A stretch of DNA of 64,000 bases from Eretmocerus hayati (lineage: Eukaryota; Arthropoda; Insecta; Hymenoptera; Aphelinidae): assembly GCA_029851415.1 (NCBI GenBank), contig CM056742.1, forward strand, positions 154,323,121 through 154,387,120, read 5' to 3'. The translations under genes and the position numbers were made by a program. Position 1 is the stretch's first letter, and the number at the start of each line of letters is the position of its first letter. Positions 11,001-23,000 of the stretch are shown piece after piece. A model generated the notes under the pieces. That model had not been told where the DNA came from and did no database searches. It saw only the letters and a list, made by a program, of their open reading frames with translations.

Positions 11001-14000
11001 TACCTAACTGTTGAATTTGATTATGAGTAATTTTACGATCGCACATGAGTATTTCATGCAGTCTAAATACTTTGCAAAGAGTTTAGGAACGAATCTAGCC
11101 GATGGCGATTTCTACAAAAATTGTTTTTCCAATTAATTTGTTGAAGGACGTGGTCAATCTCGAATTTTCCAATGTTTACTGAGTTTTCTCAAATTCAAAT
11201 TTTCCACTACTTTTCGACCGATCAAATCGGAGCGAAGCTCCTCAAAGTGACTTCTGCTACATTAGTGAGATAATGTTTTGGAATTGAGCTGTTGACAGCT
11301 ATACGCTGTGTTGACACCCAATTAATAGTGAATAATTCACGAGAGATATTGGAATTTTCCCCCAACAATCTATCAAGAATTTGATCCATCGAAAATCTTC
11401 GTAATCAGATTATTTCTACGACAATAGGTACACACAACTTATTCATTTTAATGATTCCTATTATTAGGTACAGGTTGCTCCAACTATCAGACTATTTCTG
11501 CAAGATGCGTTTCTACATCTGGTGGAAATATTCTTTACATGTGTGCATTATTCTTCTAAATTTCACAGAAGTGACCATGGATATTGACAGTGACAAATCC
11601 TTTGCTCTGGCTTCACCCAGCCAATCTGAAGAAAGTGCAAGGCACAGAGAGCAGAGAGAAACAAACCAAACTCCCATGAATATCAAATATATGAAATGAC
11701 GAGAGATAAAATATTTGATGGTGACATGACTCTTCCAAACCAAATAGCAAAAATTATAAAAGATCGTCGTGAAAGTAAAGAGAAGAATAGAAGAGAGCAA
11801 GAAGAAGAGGAGCGTGAAAAAATGCAAGTTTTGGTGTCAAATTTTACAGAGGATCAGTTAGACAGATATGAAATGTTCAGAAGAGCTCCAGCGGGCAAGG
11901 TTATTATTGAGGACTTCCACAGGAGTTTTATGGGAAATACCACATAGCTTTTGAGGAGTTCCCGGAAATCGTCTAATTTCCAGCTTTATTAGTTCCCACA
12001 TAAGCTTTCCGGAAAGCTTTCAAACACTCCCGGAGAGTTCTGGCAATGTTTCCGGGGGACTCTATTGAAGCTCCCGAATAGCTTGTGCTAAAGCTCCGAT
12101 AGATGGCTTCCGCATAGCTTTTCCAGTTTAGACCGTGTTCATTTCATGTGGTTTTTTGCTTGTTTGAGCTAGCATCCATTAGGAGCAATGTGCGCATCAG
12201 AAAGAGGATTGAATGTGGGCAGTCTATTATTTTTTTGCAATTGAGAGGTTTGAGTTTGATACAGGAATTCTTAGGGTTAGAGTATAAATCTGAGTTGTAG
12301 GTGATAACTTTTCGTGCTCATTTTTTTCCCGTGAGAAGTGTTATACATTCGTAATACATCGCTAACCTCAACGTTTCAGGATCAAAACAACGCGTACAGT
12401 GTCACTTGGAACCGCAAGAAAATGTATGAATTTACTCGAAATATTCCCAGAAAAATATGTAAACGAATAGGACTTGCATTGAATTTCCCAAAGTGAACAA
12501 GCTTTTGGTTGTGGTAAACTGTGTGTGTCTTTCAAAGTAGCATCTCCATCCGTTGAATCTCGTAATGAGTAGTGTCGGCGCAGTGCTCTCGGAGTGAGAC
12601 ATATCTTGCCATTTGCAGCCACCAGGATTGATAAGAGATTAATCGGAGATATCGATGGGGAAATGAATGTATCCGTGAATTCATGAATGCAAATTACAAT
12701 GGGTAACAATCGTGCGATATCATTCACTAGATATAAGAAAGGGCATATGTTCCGGATCGGTAAAACTGTAACAGGGAGCAATGAGTGAACTTTCAAATTC
12801 TGTGGGAAACTCCAATCATGAGGTAAGCACCCTTAATAGAACTAGGAATATATTGAACGATTTATCCTTAGTCTTACCGGATGAATCATGTATAATTTCC
12901 TATCAGTCGTCATTTACAGATTCACGAGCTTAGTTCTCCAAATTTGAAATCAAACTCATGAGTAACGAATAATTGCTCGAACATTTTTCTGTCTTCGAAT
13001 GATTTCTCACAATCCCGATGGCTGCAAATGGCAAAATATATCTCAATCCAAGATTATTGTGCCGACACTACTAATCGCGAGATTCGATGACTGGAAAGGC
13101 TAATTTGATAGCCACACACAATTTACCACAACCAAAAGCTCGTTTCATTTGGAAACATCAACGCATGTCCTATATACTCATTTACATATTTTTCTGAGAT
13201 TTTTTCGATAAATTCGTACATTTCATCGCGGTTTCAAGTGATACTGTACGCATTGTTTTGATCCTAAAATGTTGAGGCTAGCGTGCGATAAAGGCTACAT
13301 CGAGAATTTTTGACTGCAGAAAAAATTGCCGAGTCACGAGAGAATAAGTTGCCGGATCTGAATTACCAAATGAGACTCGGCAGAAGTTGCCGAAAATCTT
13401 GGCAAATTCTGCTGAGTCTTTTCTTTCAGTACATATACCTCATGTGAATGAAACTAGAATCTACCGGGTATGAAAAGCTGTCTCCAAATGGTGCACGTGC
13501 ATGAGAGATTTTAAACTCGGTTTTCAAAGTAAAATTGGTCAGAAATCTCGAGGTTTTGTTACGCAGAATTCTGCTAGACAATTTTAATGTTCGAGAATAA
13601 CAGATTCAAGCCTAGAAGATGTCTGTTCATAGACAACTATACCTATCAATTCCGCATCAAATTTTATCTCGAATTGACTTGATATAAAATTTGCTGGAAG
13701 CTGCTCTTCACATCATCGAAATTTTTCGACAGGCGAGCCATTATGCAGCATCTATACTCTCGACCGCTCTTTGTTTGCGCAACTTGTGCTGCAATCGCAA
13801 CGTCTCCGTTGACAAAACTCGACCACGCCTCGCCACAAGCCTGCGTCAGGAAAATTGATCCACAAAGAATCAGAGAGTTCGAGGAAATGATAAATATTTT
13901 GCCAGGCTCAATTTATTGCTAAGCTTAATTCATTTTTGCAAACGGTAAACGCTTCAACAAGTGTTGGAGGTTATGCCATAGTAAACTTGATGAAAATTAG

Positions 14001-17000
14001 CCTGCAATGATCATGATTTGGAATAATTACTTATCTGAAATTGTGGAGGTGCAGGATAAACCGAGTACTTGTAAATGGATTATGTATCCAGTTCCCCTGA
14101 AAGTTTTTTCTTTGATCCTAACTCGCAGAGATTTTCGAGTCACGCCCTTGGTTGAAAGCTGAGCGCTAAAACTGGTCTTTGCAAAATGTAAACATCAAGC
14201 AGACTAAAATTTTTTGAATCATCAGCTGTCATGTCATCCACCCTTGGCTGATGAAAGCATATATAAAGTCAGAAGCCAAAGACGACGGGCACTAGACGCG
14301 TGATACAGCCAGCGACAAAATTATGTAGCAACGGTTATGAGCGATGCATGTGCTATCGAAGCAATTCCTGCCCTTCGAGTTCTTTCAGATATGACACCGA
14401 ATGAAATTTACGCATAATGCGATAAGGAACTTGTCCCAAATCTTCCACACAAATTATCATCACATTCATTGCCAGTTCTCGTTTAGGAATGACCTTATAA
14501 AGGTTTGTGCGACGTTAAATGAAGAAATTAAAAAAAAATGCTCTAAGGCGCTGGGCTTTATTAACGCAATATTTATAGCTCTCATCAACACGCGGAGAGG
14601 AATTTCGATGTATTAGAAACCTGGAGAGCTTTCGCGGAGCTGATCGAGAGTCAGCGCCGCAGCGGAGCTTCTGCAAAGCTATCGGGGAATTTCCAAGGAG
14701 TATCACTGAGAGCTTTATGGCCACAACTAAAAGGGCCCCAGGGTGTTAATGGTTACCCCTGAGGAATTAAACTGAGCTGGAAATTTGACGGTTTCCCGGG
14801 AGTTCCCCGGGAACTCTCACAAAAGCTTTGCAAAAGTTTTTTTTGTTATTCTGTGCGCAAAAATGGCCATTTAGACGCAAGTGTGCGTGTGCAAATAGCG
14901 AATTTGCACATTATTCCGACACAACTGTGTGCAAATATTTTTTCACGCAGTGCGCAAATGAGGCATCAGTACGCAAATACTCGTTGGCGCACTGCGCAAA
15001 CGAGTATTATGGACTGTATTATCGACTGATAATATGTATAAGATTATTGTTCTATCTGAGAGTTTGTGAAAGTTTTGTCGTTTGGAAAAATTTTCGAGAC
15101 AAGTAAAATCGTCCAACAGTTCGTGTAACAGTGATTCCTTGGTTTGAATTAAGAGTTAGATATTTTATATAATTTACTTTAAATATTTGCATGAATCTGA
15201 AAAATACTTTTCTATGCATTGGAGAATCCACGAAAGAAGTACCGAAACTCAAGTTTTCCGCGGCTTGAGGTGGCACATTTTTTCAACGAGTTGAATATTC
15301 AGTGAAACCTGTTAAATTGGGCACTCTATATATTGGGCACATGTCTAAATCAGACACTCCAATGTGGGACCAAGAGACCCTTTACATGTGAAATACCCTC
15401 TGTATATTGGGCACTTGTCTATTTTGGGCGTTTTTTCCAGAACCAAGGATGCCCACTTTAGACAGGATTCACTGTATTCGACTTTCAATGCAATTGAGGA
15501 AACTCGACGGAAATATCGTGAATATGATGGGCTTTATGTGGAAATTCTAGAAACTCATCTTTTCCGAATCCGACGTTCCATTTTAATCCAGCTATACGTG
15601 TCATTCGTATTCGTGTTAAGGGGATGTCGGAGTCTCACGGCATTAACGAAAAAACACTTTACGCAATGGTTTCTACATCAATTAAGACGAGGGTGGTCGC
15701 AAATGATTCGGAATTTCTTCAAGAATCGGCCTCTGGTACAACCTAATGGAAATAAAAGTCTCCCTCGCTCTTGGAGTGAACCAGGAAATGCGCGATATTG
15801 CGAGTATGATTCTCAGAGATCGCGACTTTGCACCTTAGATCGATTCTTATGACAGATGGAGACGATCGTTCTCATCATTCGCACCAGAGACCGATTTCTG
15901 AAGTAATTCCGAATCTTTTGCGACCACCCTCATCTCAATCGGTGTAAAAATGATTACATAAAGTGTTTTCTCGTTCCGCGCGAGACTCCGACATCCCCTT
16001 AAAGAATGTAAATACGCATAAATACGTACGCTAAACTATCAAACGCAAGCAACAAATTCATGTACTGATGATGCATATTATTCAAACTTTTTGACCGGGC
16101 AACATGATTTCATTCACAAGGTATTTTAGTGGGAAATTCTCCAGCTGTGCTGAGATATCTATAGTATCAAGGACTTACAGTGGCTGATTCCTGCTCGTTC
16201 TGATCTTCATCCTTTTTTAAAGGACTAGCACCATTGATGCTAGTTTCAATAAATTCCCTTTCCTCTGGTCGAATGGATGGATGTTGCGAGGGTGAATCAG
16301 AACCAAGGATCAAAAATAGCAAGGCCCAACCAATACCGACGGCGCCAAATGTGTAAAACACACTTGGCCATCCTAAGCTTGAGCCTGCAAGCTGACCAGA
16401 AATTCCCATTGAGAATACAGTTCCAAGTTGAGCTCCTGCCCACGTGAACGCCCCTGGGTAATACAAAAATTTTCATACAGTGAACCGTAACTCTGGGTGT
16501 AGATCACGAGACTACTTAGCTCTATTTTGTTGAACTAAGGGTGTCTCATTTTGAGTCTGAATTAGTTGTGATCGCTCATGACGTTTGGCGGCGTAGTTTG
16601 CTTTTTTATCACGTTGAATAAGTTTCAATGAGAGTTTCAATGGGATCAAGTAGACTCTTTTCATTCAAAAATTCGTCCTTCGGTGGGCGCTGGTGATTAA
16701 TCGGGTGAATAAATTCGTAGAGTTGATTTGAATAACGTATTCAGTTCATTTCTCTTAGAAAAATATATCGGTCACTTTTTTTCAATTTTCTAACAAACTG
16801 CACAACATTCATCATAGGCTGATTCATTACATGCCTTTTAAAATGACGTTTTTCGTCATTCATCATCAAAGTGCTTTCACGAGGGAACTTGCTGTTCTCG
16901 TCGCGGGCAAGAAAGGTTGCGACAATTATAAAGCATTATAGTCCGGTCTCCGGCCGACCTTTTGTTGGTCTGTTGGCCTCCAGCGAGGTGACAATTTGAC

Positions 17001-20000
17001 TGGATAAGAGCCAAAATTACAAGAAATTACCGCCAAAGGTGGACACTCTACGTGTGGTACAAGCTGAGATATGGATTTTTTAAATAATTAATTTGTAAGC
17101 GTTCTATGTCCGTTATCCTCCAGTGGCCACCCTATGCTCATTTGGAAGCTCACGAAACGTATATTGAGATGGAAAGAAGGTGGACAGTCCTAAAGTGGTC
17201 GGAATTGAGGTATTGAGGGCCAAAAGTTCAATTTTTTGGGTCAAAATGGCGAAAATGACGATTTTTCGCGTATAACTCAGGAACGATGCACCTAATCGAA
17301 ATTTTACATCAGTACTTTTTTTTTATCTTGTTAAGATCTTGAAATTTGTATTCGAGTAATTTTTCTCAGAAATGCGTCATTTCTGAGATAATGGCGTTGC
17401 GAGTTGTGAAAAGTAGACGCTCAGACCTCCTGATACGTACAACTCAAGAACGGCGCACTTGGTCAAAAATTTACATCAGTACTTTTTTGTTCGTCTTGTC
17501 AAGATCTTGAAATTTTTATTCGAGTAATTTTTCTCAGAAATGCGTCATTTCTGAGATAATGGCGTTGCGAGTTGAGAAAAGTAGACGCTCAGACCTCCTG
17601 ATACGTGCAACTCAAGAACGGCGCACTTGGTCAAAATTTTACATCAGTACTTTTTTGTTTGTCTTGTCAAGATCTTGAAATTTGTATTCGGGTAATTTTT
17701 CTCAGGAATGCGTCATTCCTGAGATAATGGCGTTGCGAGTTGTCAGGATAAGACGTTGGGATCTCCGGATACGTACAACTCAAGAACGACGCACTTGACC
17801 GAAATTCAATATCAGTACTCATTTACTATTCATGTATTTTGAGATCTTTAAATCTGTATTCGAATCTTTTTCCTCAAAATCGTATAATTTTTGAGGTATG
17901 AACATTATCAATTGGGGCTAGCAGGCGCCTCGAATGTCCTTTGCATCGTGGGTATAGAAGCGTGGAATCGATGTGGCTGGACCGACAACGGAGAGAGCCT
18001 GGATTTGTGTGGTTTGATGGTAATCCGTCTCCAGAAAAAGTAATAGATGTCCTTCATGACGACGATGATCGCAATGAGGATGAGGTCAGTGGTGATTCTG
18101 ATGGTGATTTGAGTGACTTCGATATGTATGCTACCGATGAAAGTGATGAGGAACGATGGTAATTTTGTACGATAGAAATGTTTCACTGTTTCAGTTATGT
18201 ACGGTACAAATTTGACATATGAATAAATATAAGTACCCTCTCAATAGGGACTCATTTTATTTCGAAAAATCAGAGATTTCGAGACTGAAATCTTATAACG
18301 TTAACAAAAAAGAACAAACATAGAATAACGTTCTATCGCATCAATCTCCATATGTACACAAAAAAGCGTCTGGTACGATTAATACCCGCAACTAATAATG
18401 TTCATACCTTAAAAATTATCCGATTTTGAGGAAAAAGATTCGTACACAGATTTGAAGATCTCAAAATACATGAATAGTAAATGAGTACTGATATTGAATT
18501 TTGGTCAAGTGCGTCGTTCTTGAGTTGTACGTATCCGGAGATCTCAACGTCTTATCCTGACAACTCGCAACGCCATTATCTCAGGAATGACGCATTTCTG
18601 AGAAACATTACCCGGATACAAATTTCAAGATCTTGACAAGACAAACAAAAAAGTACTGATGTTAAATTTCGACCAAGTGCGCCGTTCTTGATTTGCACGT
18701 ATCAGGAGGTCTGAGCGTCTACTTTCCTCAACTCGCAACGCCATTATCTCAGGAATGACGCATTTCTGAGAAAAATTACCCGGATACGCATTTCAAGATC
18801 TTGACAAGACAAACAAAAAAGTACTGATGTTAAATTTCGACCAAGTGCGCCGTTCTTGAGTTGCACGTATCAGGAGGTCTGAGCGTCTACTTTCCTCAAC
18901 TCGCAACGCCATTATCTCAGAAATGACGCATTTCTGAGAAAAATTACTCGAATAAAAATTTGAAGATCTTGACAAGACGAACAAAAGAGTACTGATGTAA
19001 AATTTTGACCAAGTGCGCCGCTCTTGACTTGTACGTATCAGAAGGTCTGAGCGTCTACTTTTCACAACTTGCAACGCCATTATCTCAGAAACGACGCATT
19101 TCTGAGAAAAATTACCCGAATACAAATTTTAAGATCTTAACAAGATGAACAAAAAAGTACTGATGTAAAATTTCGATTAGGTGCATCATTTCTGAGTTAT
19201 ACACGAAAAATCGTCATTTTCGCCATTTTGACCTAAACATTTGACCTTTAGGCCCTCGATACCCCAATTCCGACCACACTAGGACTGTCCACCTTCTTTC
19301 CATCTCAATATACGTTTCGTGAGCTTTCAAATGAGCATAGGGTGGCCACTGGAGGATAACGGACATATAACGCTTACAAATTAATTATTTAAAAAATCCA
19401 TATCTCAGCTTGTACCACACGTAGAGTGTCCACCTTTGGCGGTAATTTCTTGTAATTTTGGCTCTTATCCAGCCAAATTGTCACCTCGCTGGAGGCCAAC
19501 AGACCAACAAAAGGTCGGCCGGAGACCGGACTATTATTATCGTATGGTTGTGGAAATGAAATATGCTAAGTCAGCTATAATTCATTTCTAAATGTTCCAA
19601 GTACATACAGATGAAACCTGCAACATTAAGAATTTTTTCCTCGCTTCCGTCAAATTGGCATTATTCGCCGGATTTGAGTAATTAATAACTACGGGCGAGT
19701 ACCGAGTCCGTACCTAGACGAGCTCTCTCGGAGGGTGGCACCCACCTGGAGAGGAGAGTTTGAAATCCTGGCAAAAGACATCCTTGTCCTAGACCCATGC
19801 AGACTCTGGCAGCACAAACTGCTTGCCACGACCATTTTTCAGCTAACCAGGGAATTAAAAGACTTGCCACACCGTTTGCACCGATGCCGAGGAATAGGAG
19901 CTTGCGTGCACTCCAAGTAGCTGCGAGGTAGCCAAATGGTATTTGTGTTACAATATAACCCCACAGGAACGAACTGAGTACATTTGCTTGCTGATCTTTA

Positions 20001-23000
20001 TTCCAGTCGAAAACCTGAGAACAATATGATATGTTTATTCAAATTCATTTTATTTCTTGGCAGAAAAAAAAATTTGAGCTTGAAATTGTTAATGATTGAT
20101 CGACTCTTCGATCGGTAAGAATAGAAAATGATAAAATGTATAAGGAGAATTGGAAAAGGAGCTGGGTCGAGAAACAATATGAGATCTACAAAATTCTCTC
20201 AGCTTTGTTTCTTACATTTACGGATTGGAAACTCGTGAATTGCCGCGCATATGGGGAGATTTATTTCCTCAGATTAGATCGCGGATTAAATCCAGCACTG
20301 TTATGCGAGGTCTCCATAGCGAGCAAATGTTAATCCGCGAGCTTTCCGGGCTTTGCAATCGTTGTTCTTATTTCAAAAGCAATATCCTTATCTTTGTAAG
20401 GCGGACATTATTCCACTTGTGTTTTTCTGAAAAAGAAATGGCTGAAAATTAATTCCTGATTTTGGTTAATCGCATTCACATTTCCCCTATCATTTCATGG
20501 CCATGACAAAAACATCTCAATTTTCATCGTCTCCGATTTTCCACTTCAACGCGTGAGATTGCTGTGTCAAACGCATACATTTTGGGAATTTCTTCAGATT
20601 ATTTTGTTTCTGAATTACTATTTTGATTCCGAGATGCGCGTGGCTATGTCATATGTGCGAGGTCATAAGCAAAGTAACACGCAAATGGGGGACATGGGTA
20701 ATTTTCACTTCAGCCATAGAACTTACAATTCTGATGAGAATCAAGTCCTGAAATTTCTACAGTTTTTCGTCAGTCAACGTAGATACCTAGATGAGAGAGT
20801 ATCATGCAAAAAGTTTCAGAATTATATTAATAACACGAGCTCGACCCTACTTCAATTTCATTCATATTTTTTCTCTACCGTGACCTTGACATTGACCAAT
20901 ATAAATCTTAATGTATCTTTTATCGTCCGCAATTAAAACGCAAAATCGCCATAATTTATGCTTCTTTGCACTACGAACGCGATGACGATGAAAATCTTTT
21001 GTGACATCCGAATGAGATTATATTGACGTGATTACCCACCTTAAATCCCGTATTGTTATGCTTGGTGTCAGTCATGGCTACAATAGCGACCGATAATGTC
21101 ACCCGAAGGCTGTAGCCAATCAACATGCCGAGGAACATGAGAAGAACTTGGAGATGCCTCGTACCAATTCGGCCTGGAAAATGAGTAGAATATCCTTTAT
21201 CACTTTCACTCAAATAAAAAATAGAGGTTCCAGTTTTCAACAGTGCTTCGCGTTCTTCGAGGTTTGATTTGTTCCTCATTATTAAAACAAATATCTGGTA
21301 CTGTAAGTACACTGATGATATGAATTTTTGTAATAAAAGTTTGTGATGATCTGATAGATGATTCCGTTTGAACAACGCAACTGGTGAGTTCAAGTGCGTA
21401 TAACTTATCAAGTGACGGAAAGCATGACATGTTTTGTACAACGACCGTAGTTGTGAAACGGATTTGCTCGTTATTATAAAATCGCTATTAACAAGCCATT
21501 AGCTTTCCAATAATAATTAAATCTCAACAAATTTTACTACATAGCCCGTCTTTGGTCTAAATCTGCATAACATTTCAAAACATTGATGTAACTTTCATTT
21601 TTTGAGATATATTTTATAAATTTTTCAAGTCAATACGATAAAATATGCCCAAACACTTCAGCCTATACAATTTTGCAAAAACTTTCGAAGTAAGTAGGCC
21701 ATTAATTGGGCATTGGGTATGTGTTGAGACCTTAAATAATAATAGGTATTAGGGAGAGTAAACAAAGTCCTACGGCTATGTATAATAATATCTTGATACT
21801 GAATTAATCTCGTATAAGTATATAGGAGTACGAATGGTAGAGGAGGACATTTGTTTGAATGTCGAAGCTGTCAGCATGATGTATATTGGTGATAAGAACA
21901 TGCACTTGATGAAATATCTTCAACTCATAGCACTCGAGAGTTGTAACCAGGCATGATTGCACCATAGAACATCTTGTTCCATCAGAAAGTACTTGATGAA
22001 AATTGAAGTGTATAATCAATAGCATCAATATTTCAGTTCAGAGATTTCCGGAAATCAGATTACCATACTAGTCAATTTGAGTCTGAGTATGTGACTCAAT
22101 TCATTTTCTACTCGGATCTTGGATAATAAAGAATGTTCGTCAACAAATGTGCAGACTAATGTTTTTCTTGTGTAATAGTTGTCGAACGATTGTTACATTT
22201 CTTTCTGAGAAATTATATCCTGCCATGTTTACAGTATTTGAACTTCTTGAAAAAATACTCGATGGAAAATAATAGCTTTCGATCCTTGAGACAATAATCT
22301 TTCAAACCAAATGTATCTAAATTTTTCCTTTCAATTTTTTTTTGCGTCAATTATTACTCGATTATTTGATGCCATGGTCCAAGAATCCTTTTTATTCCTA
22401 TATTGTTACAATCAAAAGTCACTTCGAATTTACTATTGATTTGCGCATAAATCGTACACGACAATTGTCAAAACAGACTTATAATCAGGATTTTATGAAA
22501 AAAATTCATTTCAGTATACAACATGCGATAGACCCGAGATTTGTGAGAACTTTATTGGATACACTATAAGAATTTTGATGAATTTAAAAAAGTCTCTATT
22601 GGCGAAGCCAGAAACATATTCCCAAAACAATGAAGTTTCTATGATCAAATTTTGAAAAGAGTGAAAAAAAACGGAAAAATTTCCATTTTATTGTGATTTT
22701 GCTATTTTTCGTCATTTTCCGTATGTAGTACCAAAAAAATTCTCTGAAGCTGGAAAGTGCTATATCTGTCGAGTTCGAGTATTGAGTAATCTTTTGATTT
22801 CATTTTTCAAACTTCTCGTATTCTCTAGCATACTGATTGAAGGTAATCATCGAAGTAAATTATTTCAAGCTGAGATTCCCACCTACGTGTACAGTTATAA
22901 ATTTCGGGAGTCGTTGAAAGATACGCCGGAATTTTTGCATGATGCGAGTTTGACATTCAGCTCGTAGAAAATTTGGGTTTTCACCGACAAGTCATATAAT

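Noticed and set aside
18793..19125. 110-codon ORF with an internal duplication
   Set aside because: It only reflects the 168-bp tandem unit (divisible by three, so frames stay open) and shows no protein signature.
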